NCBI GenBank assembly: GCA_947396885.1
Contig: OX377205.1
Coordinates: 24,725,407-24,789,406, forward strand
From: Heligmosomoides polygyrus polygyrus
Lineage: Eukaryota; Nematoda; Chromadorea; Rhabditida; Heligmosomidae
DNA: 64,000 nt
Direction of reading: 5' to 3'
Below are positions 11,171 through 21,200 of the stretch, piece after piece (position 1 is the first letter of the stretch; every line of letters begins with the position of its first letter). A program made the position numbers and the translations under genes. The notes below the pieces were generated by a model. That model ran no database searches, had not been told where the DNA came from, and saw nothing but the letters and a program-made list of their open reading frames with translations.

Positions 11171-12502
11171 GATGAGAGAGGAAGTGCTACTTTTCTTTTC
11201 GACCTTTACGGAAAAGGAAAAGGGACTGAATAAACCAATCCACACCGCTGACAACATGATGCAAACAGGACGCAATTGCGGCGGAGATAACATGCGGGCG
11301 TAAACGGAGAGCACCGCGGTAGATCGACATTGCTGTGAACAAGAATCCCATTAAGGACGCTTCCTCCGAGAGGCTTTGTCCTGCTGATACTGAAATGATT
11401 CCACCAGTTCTGGATTCAACTCTTAATGCTGAGGTGGCAGAAGGAATAGATCGTAGCGTGCAAACGTAAGCGCAGACCCGATGACGGCTCGTGGTCCAAG
11501 ACCTAGCCTCATTTCGTTCATCGCAATGTAGGTGTATAATGGTAAGATGGAAGATCCTCTGACGGGGCTGATGTCCACCACCACTGGAGGCGGGGACTGT
11601 TCACGCTTCTCGGTGATGATGAATCCAGGAGTCTCTTCCCATTCGATGCACTAATGCGCACTAGCACGATCCTGGCGAACACACCCCGAATGGTTACCGT
11701 ATCCTTTAGGCGTCAGAAAATCGCGTTCGTGCAATTACACACATTTGCTACCAGTGCTTTCGTGTCGAACACTTCGGCCAACGTGCCTAGGAGTTCAGTA
11801 GCCGTGCCGAACACGTCGGCCAACGTGCCTAGTTCAATAGCCGTGGTCATGTGGAAACTGCTTTCGTCGCCCAGGGGGAGTCCGGGGCTGAGTTCTGTGC
11901 TCTTAGAGCGCAGAGCCAGGCTGGGGAAGGGACTCCAGGTTGTGTGCTATACAAGCTGCTAGTATGGAGACTACTTTCGTTGCTAAGGGAGATTCCGCGG
12001 TTAGGTTCTGCGCTCTTCGAGCGGTGAGGCGCATACGGCTGAAACAATGCTCAAAAAAAGGCGCAACGTTGTGTAGCCTCGAGACCTCTCCGATCTTAGA
12101 TAGTCAGCTGAAATGCAATAGTGCCACGACGCATGGGAACCGAACCACGACATCGTTCACACGAAGGATACCACTGTGTGTCGTCGCGGTGAGCGGTCGA
12201 TCATTCAGTCGCTCCTGTCCAATCCACTGCCTGCCCACTCTTCCAACTCCTGCGACGTGTTCTCTGAGGTTCTACTACTGCAGCAGGAGGACGTGGCTAG
12301 CACCGTGGTGGCGAGGTGCGAACAACATCGAAACAAGCCACCAAATAAGGTTATTTGCCATTGTTGTTCGTGCGTTGCGGCGGTCTGTCGATAATCAATT
12401 GGAGATCGCTGCGCGTCCTCTTGCTGATCTTGGGCTAGCTAAGTATCCTTGTGGCTGGGAACTGAACCGATAAACCTCATAGCCACCTTAAACGGTCCTT
12501 TT
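11171..12502 (+). other. Probable 5' region of the CR1 retrotransposon, with internal repeats
   Basis: The region leads into the CR1 ORF1. It contains a two-copy 40 bp repeat at 11763-11847 (CACTTCGGCCAACGTGCCTA against CACGTCGGCCAACGTGCCTA). A longer diverged duplication follows: the ACTGCTTTCGTCGCCC block near 11860 against ACTACTTTCGTTGCTA near 11970, each followed by GAGTTCTGTGCTCTT or its variant. The 5' end of the element is not defined by anything I can see. Open stretches (11940-12473) have no recognisable domain. Confidence 0.5.
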
Positions 12503-13339
12503 ATGGCTTCTGCTCCGGTGTCGAATATTGCGGAAACACCTCGTTTCTCGATTCCTGTTCAGGAAAGGCCGCACAAGCGTCTTCATTTCGACCTCGATGG
12601 TTCTCCCGAGGCGTCGCCGAATTTTGATCGAGATGTCAATCTTCTTCTCAACGACAACAGCCTGCCTCAACACCTGCGTTCGATTATCGCACTTCTCCTG
12701 GAGGATAGGAAAAAGCTAACTGCAGTGTTAGATCGCAACCACGAACTGACTGAAGAAAATCGATTTCTTAGGGCTGAAAACGAAGCACTCAAAAAGTCTA
12801 TTGCGCCTTCTCAATGCACTATCCCTGATCGTCCTCCTAGCTCATCCACTCCTCCCCCTCCACCCGCAAACTCGCTTCCGCTCTCTTTTGAAGATGTCGA
12901 ACGTTCTCGCTGCGTTGTCGTGGCAGGGCTCACAGAAAGCTCTGCAGCCGTTCCTTCTGTTCGTTCTATTCATGACCTTACATGCATACGTCAAGTAATG
13001 GACTTTTTAGGAATTGAATGTTATCCTGTAACCATTTTCCGTATGGGGCGTCCAAATGCCTCATATCCAAGGTTGTTGAAAATCCTTCTTCCAAGCTCTT
13101 TCTTCGCACAGTTAATGCTGAGACGCGCACCTCGACTTAAGCATTCTATGTTTCGTGGAATTTACCTTCGTCCGTCGCTCCCGAAGCAGGAAAGAGATCG
13201 CCTTCGGTCAGAACGCTTAGCACGCCGTGGAGCTACCTCGTCTGCGCTTAATTCTCAAGCAATCTTTCAATCTAACCTAAATCCTACATCAAGCCCTGTC
13301 TGCCCTCCAAATCGTAATGGCAGTTCGGAAAACGCATAA
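12503..13339 (+). CDS. CR1-type retrotransposon ORF1 protein (278 aa)
   Basis: ORF1 proteins of CR1/Jockey-group elements bind the element RNA in a cytoplasmic particle. I start at the first ATG (MASAPVSNIAETPRF); the frame is open further upstream from a TTG. Residues about 60-105 are a charged heptad-like segment (LLEDRKKLTAVLDRNHELTE, ENRFLRAENEALKK) typical of an oligomerising coiled coil. A Pro/Ser linker follows (PPSSSTPPPPPANSLPLS). Then comes a segment that reads as an RRM-like or L1-ORF1-like RNA-binding fold (RCVVVAGLTES, FLGIECYPVTIFRMGRP, RLLKILLPSSFFAQLMLRRA, FRGIYLRPSLPKQERDRLR). No stop or frameshift. It lies directly upstream of ORF2 on the same strand and overlaps the ORF2 open frame by 22 nt. 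Confidence 0.85.
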   Translation: MASAPVSNIAETPRFSIPVQERPHKRLHFDLDGSPEASPNFDRDVNLLLNDNSLPQHLRSIIALLLEDRKKLTAVLDRNHELTEENRFLRAENEALKKSIAPSQCTIPDRPPSSSTPPPPPANSLPLSFEDVERSRCVVVAGLTESSAAVPSVRSIHDLTCIRQVMDFLGIECYPVTIFRMGRPNASYPRLLKILLPSSFFAQLMLRRAPRLKHSMFRGIYLRPSLPKQERDRLRSERLARRGATSSALNSQAIFQSNLNPTSSPVCPPNRNGSSENA

Positions 13340-16185
13340 GCTTTCATCGGGAATGCTCAAGGCCCCTTAAATGCTGTTTATCGAATATTCGATCTGTCTT
13401 AAAAAACTCACAGCCGTTGACATATTCTCTTGCCCAAAACAGGTATGATGTAGTTGTCCTCACCGAGACTTGGCTTAAGCCCTCAATTGATATATCTTTT
13501 CTTACTAAATTACAAACCGGTTCCAATTATGACATTGTGAGATGTGATAGGAAAAGTAGGAAAGGTGGCGGAGTTCTTTTTCTTATTAAACCTTTTCTTT
13601 CATATCGTACTGTTATCTCTGAATCCATCGCAGGCTCATATGAAATCTTATGTTGTGACTTTATGTTGGGCTTCTCCAACATGCGTATTATCGGCGTTTA
13701 CCGTGCTCCGTCATGTTCGAAGGGCAACACTTACCTGCTGGTTAAAGCTGTCAGTGACCTAGTTTCTGATGAGTCGCCCTGCATACTTGTAGGAGACTTC
13801 AACTTTCCCGATATTTTATGGAAGAAACAAACTGGTAGAACAGGCCCATCTACGGCGTTCTTAGAGCTATGCTGCTCTCATGGCCTTATCCAACTAGTTC
13901 GGCAGCCCACTAGAGGAGGAAGAATTCTAGACTTGGTTTTAACCAATAATGAATCTCTGGTAAAAAACATTAAAGTCAATTCCCCTCTTGGCTCTAGTGA
14001 TCATTCCGTCGTAGAATTCAATGTGAACCATGACTTGGGTATCTCTTCTCCTTATGATAGTAGGCAATTTAATAAAGCTGATTACAACGCTATAGCCGCT
14101 TATCTTCAGAACATTGACTGGATTGGCACCTTCTCGGCTCTGAACTCGGTGAATGACATGTATAATACGTTTGTTTCCATTCTGTGGCATTGTATTGATC
14201 TTTACGTGCCTATTGTTAGAAAGCAAAGCGGTGGGCATGCTTGGCCTAGGTACTTGATATCTATGGCCAAGCATCGAGAAGAAGCTTGGAGAAAATCGAT
14301 CCTATTTCCAACGTCCTCTAATAAAAATCGCATCAAATTATTATCTGATAAGTTCTCAAAAAGACTTAAGAGGTTTTCCGCTTCCTTGGAAAGAAAGGTT
14401 GTAGGCTCTGGCAACCCTCGTGCATTCTTTAAGATGATGAATGCAAAGATTAAGACGAAGACGAAGTCCTCTATTGGGTTTCTAATTGACGAACGAGGCA
14501 ATAAGTTTGTAACCGATAAGCAGAAGGCAGAAATTCTCGCACGTACCTTCGAAAATGTGTTTACTCCTAAAAGTTTACCTTCCGAGCCACTCTCTCTTCC
14601 AAGCAATACTAGCGTCATGAGCCCGCCATCGTATCCCCCGATGCAAGATTCCGTGTGGTTTCACCGCGACTCTATTTTGGAACATTTATCAAAATGGCCT
14701 AAATCTAATGTGCTGACTCCAGATCATATTCCGCTGAGCTTCATACAGAAGATAGCAGCAGAAATTTCCGGACCCTTAGAACTTATTTTTAATCTGAGCT
14801 TCATGCGTGCGGAAGTTCCCGACAAGTGGAAAGAGGCCTATGTCATTCCGTTACCTAAGAAGCAACCTCACAGTTCTCCTAAAAACTACAGACCTATCAG
14901 TATTACATCGGTTTTTGCTCGTGTTTTTGAAAAGATTATCAAAAAGGCGATCACTAGCCACCTTGAGCGCAATTCCGTGATCCCTAACGAACAGCATGGT
15001 TTCCGCAAAGGCGCTTCTACCGTAACCCAGATGCTGGACTCCTTGAATGACTGGACCAACAGTCTCAGCCTTGACCGTGCTGTTGATGTTGTGTATTTTG
15101 ACTTTGCAAAAGCTTTCGATAAAGTACCTCATGATAAGTTAGTTCATCAGTTGTCTGCAGTTGGGTTACACTTTAGGATTGTACAGTGGATCGAGGCCTA
15201 CCTAGACAACCGTCTGTTTCGAGTGAATATTAACGGTCACCTCTCTGCTAGTAGAAGAGCAACTAGCGGGGTTCCTCAAGGATCAGTTCTGTCTCCCGTC
15301 CTTTTTAACATATACACCAGGAATCTTCCAGGAATTATTGAGAGGATTGGAGTTTCTTGCAGAGCTTTTGCCGATGACATCAAAATTTATAGTAGCATTT
15401 CTGATTCCTGTGACGCTGCAAAAGTTCAAGAAGCTATCTCTCTGGTCTACTCTTGGTCTTTGTCATGGGAGCTTCCATTAGCGAAGGAGAAAACGAAGGT
15501 TCTCCACCTTGGTAAGAACAACTTGAAAGCTAGATATATCATTGACGGTGTTGAGCTTGAATCAGTTCAAGAAGTATCTGATCTCGGATTCTGGATTAAC
15601 GAGCGCCTAGACTTCGGTAAGCATTGTGATGAAATCTCAAGAAAAGGGATGGCAATGGTGTCTAGACTATTCAGGTCTGTGTCGTCTAGCGATCCTCAAC
15701 TGCTGCTAAAGGCCTATAAAATATATATCCGTCCAATATTAGAATACGGTACGACTGTCTTCTGTCCAGCAAGTGTTAAAAGTAGTTCTACAATAGAAAG
15801 GGTTCAAAACAGTTTCTCTAGGAAGCTTTTGCTTCGCACTGGCAGCTTTAACTATGCAACTATCCCTGAGAGCCGTTCGCGTAACGCTATTCTCGGTTTG
15901 CAGTCGCTCGTGTTGCGCAGGAAGAAGCTTGACTTAATAATGGTATATAAAATCCTACACGGACTCGTTCACCTTGAACCTAACAAATTCTTTCCTATGC
16001 GAAACTCCATTACTAGAGGTGCTAAAAATAAACTATATCTACCTCATGCCGCTGCCTCGGTGCGGGCCAACTTCTTCGTACATCGTGCGGGTACAGAATA
16101 TGTAAAAATGGCCAAGCGTTTTCCTCCAGCTCCTACACTCTCCTCCTTTAAGAGGGCCTTGCACAAGTTTTTAAATTCTGGTTGA
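13318..16185 (+). CDS. CR1-type retrotransposon ORF2: endonuclease and reverse transcriptase, intact
   Basis: Encodes the APE-type endonuclease and reverse transcriptase used for target-primed reverse transcription. The frame is open from 13318, with no ATG near its start, so the exact initiation is unclear. Endonuclease motifs: DVVVLTETWL, GGGVLFLIK, RIIGVYRAPS, CILVGDFNFP, TRGGRILDLVLTN and SSDHSVVEF. Reverse transcriptase: PLPKKQPHSSPKNYRPISI, EQHGFRKGAST, VVYFDFAKAFDKVPHDKLV, SGVPQGSVLSPVLFNIY and the catalytic FADDIKIY. The C-terminal tail contains LQSLVLRRKKLDLIMVYKIL, as in other CR1/Jockey-group proteins. There is no internal stop over more than 950 codons, so the copy is young and possibly competent. 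Clade assignment to CR1 rests on motif style (FADDIKIY and tail). Confidence 0.93.
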   Translation, partial: WQFGKRISFHRECSRPLKCCLSNIRSVLKNSQPLTYSLAQNRYDVVVLTETWLKPSIDISFLTKLQTGSNYDIVRCDRKSRKGGGVLFLIKPFLSYRTVISESIAGSYEILCCDFMLGFSNMRIIGVYRAPSCSKGNTYLLVKAVSDLVSDESPCILVGDFNFPDILWKKQTGRTGPSTAFLELCCSHGLIQLVRQPTRGGRILDLVLTNNESLVKNIKVNSPLGSSDHSVVEFNVNHDLGISSPYDSRQFNKADYNAIAAYLQNIDWIGTFSALNSVNDMYNTFVSILWHCIDLYVPIVRKQSGGHAWPRYLISMAKHREEAWRKSILFPTSSNKNRIKLLSDKFSKRLKRFSASLERKVVGSGNPRAFFKMMNAKIKTKTKSSIGFLIDERGNKFVTDKQKAEILARTFENVFTPKSLPSEPLSLPSNTSVMSPPSYPPMQDSVWFHRDSILEHLSKWPKSNVLTPDHIPLSFIQKIAAEISGPLELIFNLSFMRAEVPDKWKEAYVIPLPKKQPHSSPKNYRPISITSVFARVFEKIIKKAITSHLERNSVIPNEQHGFRKGASTVTQMLDSLNDWTNSLSLDRAVDVVYFDFAKAFDKVPHDKLVHQLSAVGLHFRIVQWIEAYLDNRLFRVNINGHLSASRRATSGVPQGSVLSPVLFNIYTRNLPGIIERIGVSCRAFADDIKIYSSISDSCDAAKVQEAISLVYSWSLSWELPLAKEKTKVLHLGKNNLKARYIIDGVELESVQEVSDLGFWINERLDFGKHCDEISRKGMAMVSRLFRSVSSSDPQLLLKAYKIYIRPILEYGTTVFCPASVKSSSTIERVQNSFSRKLLLRTGSFNYATIPESRSRNAILGLQSLVLRRKKLDLIMVYKILHGLVHLEPNKFFPMRNSITRGAKNKLYLPHAAASVRANFFVHRAGTEYVKMAKRFPPAPTLSSFKRALHKFLNSG

Positions 16186-16397
16186 TGCTGTTTCCAACTC
16201 CCACTACGTCTGCTAATTACTCTTGCTAATATCTCATGTTTTACACTTTCACCACCGCTGCTGTTTTATGCATTTCTCTCCCTCTGTTTGCCTTTATTAC
16301 CGTTTTAGCGATTTGTTTTGAGTATTTTTATGTTGTTGTTTTACTTAATTCTCTTTCACATGTGTACTCACATGGTGCAATAAATAAAAAAAAATAA
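16186..16397 (+). mobile_element. 3' untranslated end of the CR1 element
   Basis: The segment follows the ORF2 stop, is T-rich and ends CAATAAATAAAAAAAAATAA. This holds a polyadenylation signal and short A-rich tail. A small hairpin CATGTGTACTCACATG lies 20 bp before the end. No target duplication can be identified because the 5' end is not defined. Confidence 0.7.
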
Positions 16398-16580
16398 GTA
16401 AGCCCGCTACCCACTGCACCACGGCCCACTCGCAAGCAGTCCCATCGCGGGCGCACAAGACATCGATCGAACGACGGCAACGTGGACGTCGACGCGCGAT
16501 CTCTAAGCAGGAGGGCGCAGACAACCGGCATACGATAACCATTCGGGGTGCATTCATCGGAATCGTTTCTCACTAATTCA
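16398..16580 (-). repeat. GC-rich dispersed repeat abutting the CR1 tail
   Basis: Read on the minus strand it contains GAATGCACCCCGAATGGTTA, then TATGCCGGTTGTCTGCGCCC, then TGGTGCAGTGGGTAGCGGGC. The last resembles a tRNA A-box region. The first two parts recur at 8449-8497. It may be a tRNA-related repeat into which CR1 inserted, or one that inserted next to it. Confidence 0.5.
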
Positions 16581-17516
16581 CACGCCACAGAGTCATCCTA
16601 TTTTCCTGCAGTTGACCGAAATTGATGGCCGAAGACGGGTGTTAGCTCTGATAGTACTCAGCAAAACTGTTTGTGCTTTTGTCCAGCATTTTTCAGGTAC
16701 TTTGGAAACCGAACTCTACCCTTCATGACAGAAATTAACTAACAGCTCTTTATTTGTACACCGGTAACTAACAATGCATGCAGAAGTCTATACTAAACAA
16801 ACGAACTTCAAGTACAGTCAAAGAAACCAAAAGAACTGCGTTAACAGCACAACTATTTACACGAGCAATACCTTCAGATGCCAAGATTTCGAAGTGACAA
16901 AACGTGGCACTTGAAGAAACGCAACCGCAACTTCTTCGGGTTAGACACACAACACAATGCTAGGTTAGTGGTAATCGAGATGTAACGATCAAACGAACGC
17001 ATTATCAATGAGCGATTCTCTCTTGACGGTGCCGCAACTGACCTAAACAAATGCTTATGCTTATTCTTGACAACCTAGCTGCGTCGTTAACTGCTCAACA
17101 GTCTTTAGAAGGGTGAACTGAGGTCGAAGGTGTTGTTTCTAAATGGTTGAAAGTTTTGTACCTCTATTGGTCGTTCTTGTACTGTGTTAATTATTAAGGT
17201 TAATGATTCGATGAATAAAAACCGTTCCTAAGCCCTATAGTGATGGAAGATCTGGTCTGGATAAGATTTGGAACAATAACCCCGATTTGTGCAGCGCACA
17301 CCGAAAAGCAGTTTCTCCAACTCGCTGCCACGCGCCCCAATCGTTGCTGCTAATGCACAACTTATGATGGATACGTGAATGTTTAACCCATTGCTGCGTA
17401 AGACAAAGCTTTTCACTGCATTACAATTTTGAAAACTGCTTAGGAAAATTCTTGGAGAAATAACGCCACGAGCGAATTTCGGAATCACTTCAGTGCACCG
17501 GCTCTGACGCGAAGTT
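16581..17516. other. No gene recognised; probable nanos 3' flank
   Basis: Lies downstream of the nanos stop codon (minus strand). Complement AATAAA-like signals occur at about 16746-16755 and further up at 17958-17968. Small ORFs at 16768-16950 and 17228-17488 show no domain. Confidence 0.5.
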
Positions 17517-17519
17517 TTA

Positions 17520-17767
17520 GGCCTATGGTATACTCCCGTTCACCGCAGCGACGCGACATTGAACAGCGACGGCGATGCCTCGCGACAGGCGGTCGAAACA
17601 AGTGCAAAAATAGTGCAACACAAGCGCTTCACCCTCCGCGACCGTCGCTCGCCGCTGTGCACTGACAACGGCGACACTCACTGCGCCGCCCGCCACTGCA
17701 GCGAAGGCGCATCATTGACAGCTGCCCCGAGCCCGTCGCCGAGTGACGCGGGAGTGTACCATAGGCC
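17520..17767. mobile_element. PIF/Harbinger-like MITE, 248 bp
   Basis: Ends are inverted: GGCCTATGGTATACTCCCG at the left and CGGGAGTGTACCATAGGCC at the right. It is flanked on both sides by TTA, the three-base target duplication typical of PIF/Harbinger elements. The interior is GC-rich with CG-heavy palindromes, unlike the AT-rich flanks. No coding capacity. Confidence 0.8.
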
Positions 17768-18289
17768 TTATGGTTGATCTTACTTTAACAAAAAGTTCAG
17801 TTTTGAAAGAATGTGAAGTAAGGCACGCTCCTCATCTGCAAAAGTTTATGGAAAAGACATTTACTCCCGCAGTCAAGCAAACATCGCACTATACTATACA
17901 AGGGCAAGGCTCGCCCACGACACGTAACTCATTGGGCGGTCTTCCGATTTCCACTACTATTTATTTAAGATACCACAGAATTACACTGAACTTTAAGGGA
18001 TAAGGATTATAGGTGTTTTCAAACATTTTTCCGAGAAGTGAAAATAGGACAACCCCATGATTGGATGGGAATGAACTCGCAACCCGCATTCACTCGGACT
18101 ACTGCTGGTCGTCAAACATTGATATGCAAGGCAAGCTACACTAGTAACAGTTCAGCGAATCCTACATTAGAGAAGACGCTCAATCTTTCTAGCGAGGGTG
18201 GGCCACACAATACGTGTTTTCCGATGCTCCAGTTTCATTAGTTCCAGGCTAATGAATGTTAATGTAGCGGTCGTCTCACCTTTTCAGAG

Positions 18290-21200
18290 CTATGCGGCGT
18301 GTGGCAGAGTGCGACACACGGACGAGGTCGGTCTGCGCTTCAGAGGACAGAAATCGTCGGTATGTGCGTACTGCTTGGTAGCTCCACAATGCGAGCAAGA
18401 CGTGGCCCACAGATGCGGGCAGCTGTAAAGAAGGCCTCTTAGATCAAAGAAATGTCGAAGGAAATTCGCCCAAACTTCGCCCAGAGGAGTGATCAAGGGA
18501 TGCTGACATCACGGATCTGACATCTGTTTTGAAATTCCGGCCGGTTACAGAAGGTTACGGTAAGTACGGGTGACAACGGCGATGGTCACCGATTGCGCCA
18601 AAATTTCGCCCAAAAAGGTTATCTGGGGTGCTGATCACGAATCTAACATCCATTTTTCGTATTGCTCTGGATTACGGTAGGTATGGGTAAAGAACGCTAC
18701 AGAATATCTGAAGAAGTATCTTACCTTTCGATGGCCATGACTTTAGTCACCCGTCCCTACCGTCCTGCAGCGTAATACGAAAAAATGGATGCCAGATTCG
18801 TAATCAGCACCCCAAATAACTCCCTAGCCGAAGATTTGGCGAATTCGGTGACCATGACTTTAGTCACCCGTACCTACCGTAACCTGCCGCATTCTAGCGT
18901 GATAGGAAAAACAGATGTCAGATTCGTGATCAGCACTCCAAATAACCCCTCCCCGGGCAAAATTTGACCTAAAGGGGGAAGAAAGAGCGAACACATCTGG
19001 CACTATTGTACTTTACGGACTCCAGAGGACGAGGGGAGGTCGAAAAAAATTCTTCGCCCAAACTTCGCTCAGGGGGTTATTTGGGGTGCTGATCACGAAT
19101 CTGACATCCGTTTCTCGCTTTACGCTGGAGTACGGTAGGTGCGGGTGACTAAGGATGCCACGGTCATGGTCACCGATTGCGATTGATTTCTCCCAAACTT
19201 CGGTTATAGGGATTACCTGTGGTGCTACGGGTGAGCACAACATGCAGGCGGTCCCCCAGCGATCGCCTGAAAATTCGCAAATCTGCGGGAAACCATTTTT
19301 GCTGGAAACTCTTCGATAGACGAAGGCTTAATCGAGAGATAGCAATCTAAGCATCATGGCCCTCGAGGCACTGTTCCACAACCGCTGTCAGGAAGAACTG
19401 CGCGACATCAAGCTGAATGACGTCTTTGACAAGCTAAACATGGACACGGCGGATTTCCAGGAATGGCTTAAAAGAATGGGATTGCTCACAATCGGTGACC
19501 ATGACCATGGCAGCCTTAGTCACCCGCACCTACCGTAACCTACCGTACTCCAGCGTAAAACGAAAAACGGATGTCAGACTCGTGATCAGCACCCCAAATA
19601 ACCCCCCCCCCCCCTGAGCGAAGTTTGGGCGAAATCGGTGATTATGACCTTGGCAGCCTTAGTCACCCACACCTACCGTAACCTACCGTACTCCAGCGTA
19701 AAACGAAAAACGGATGTCAGATTCGAGTTTAGCACCCCAAATAACCCCTTAGGCGAAGTTTGGGCGAAATTTTTTTCGACCCCTCCTCGTCCTCTGGAGT
19801 CCGTAAAGTACAATAGTGCCACATATTTTTTTCGACCTTTCCTCCCCGTCCTGAAAGTACAAGTAGTGCCAGGAACTTTGTGTTCGTTATCTAATTAAAT
19901 CGCTTATTTAGATTAAAGCGCATGACAGCGGGTGGCAGCTGAAAAACAGAGCTGTCAATACCAGTAACTATTGATTCGTTCTGTTTCATTCGCTCTTACT
20001 GTTCTACCAACAGGTACGATTGCGCTCTAATACTGGTGATCTATAATTGAGTTCATATCTCCTTCCTAGGCTTTTTGGGTTGATCGCAGATTAATGTCAA
20101 AACTGCTAGAACAGGCAAGGCGCTTGGCGGTGTAAATTGCATGTCAAAAGTCTTGCACCACATTCTAGCCACAATAGAGAGCCATCTAAAAGCTTCGTGT
20201 TGGCACACTATTAACAAGTCATTATTAACTTACAGAGTAAAGCGAGCCTGCTGGCTGGCTAATCGTATGAAGACTACAGGAGCGACAAGAGCGACTGGGG
20301 CTACGGATGTAGTGTGACGTATGTAAAGCATGGCGTACTCCACATTCCGCCCATCGCTCCAGCCGGTTTGTCGCTCAAAGTATGAACAGGCCTTATCGGG
20401 ATTGCATCGGCAATAAGTCCGCTCCAGTTGAACAGCGAATCACGGTGGCAACCAATGCTGCTTGATTTTTGTAGTCCAGTGAGTGTTGCTGAGGCTGTTA
20501 CTTAATTAGCAAAAATAGAGTAAAAACACTGACGTCACCAGTCCACGCTCCTTCATGTTGTGTCCGTGCCACATGCCACGGTCATAGGTGGCCGGAATAG
20601 GCTGGCGCGAGTCGAGGCACATGCGGGCGTAGCGCTCGTAGCAGAAGCGACACATCGGGCTGCGGCGTCTCTGAATGCAACGCTGTTAAAATGATGGCGA
20701 GGCAGAGCCGCAACAGACGAGAGGTTAGACTTGGTATAAGCGCCGCATCTAACCGTTTGCAAAACGCGACACCAATACTGAAAACGCCGAACCGCGCGTG
20801 GAAGAACGTTGGAGGGGCCGTTCTGCGTCGACACTGATCCTCTTCCGGAGCTGCTCTGCATCGACGAAGACCTCGACAAGCTGACGACACTGCTGCCCGA
20901 ATCGGACCGCGACTTCAGGAGGCTGTCGTCGTGACTCATCGAAGTGTTCAGACTCGACAGAGAGGCGCCGACTTCCGAGCCGAAAACAGACGGATTCCGA
21001 CCGCTGGCGAAGTTCGCGTTCGCGAAAGCGAACGCGGCCAGGCTGCTGCTGGTGACCGACGACGGCGGCGACACGTTCGGAATGTGCACACTGATCGGCC
21101 TGGTGACGGAGTCGGCGGAGCTCTGCGAGTCGCTCCTGGCTCCATTGCAGCAGGCATTCGTGACGGACAGCGTCGTCGAGCTGCTAACCGATGCCGGTGT

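Noticed and set aside
18440..19830. Regularly spaced repeats as a CRISPR-like array
   Set aside because: Units are long, diverged and in both orientations, in a eukaryotic intron; they are transposon-derived.
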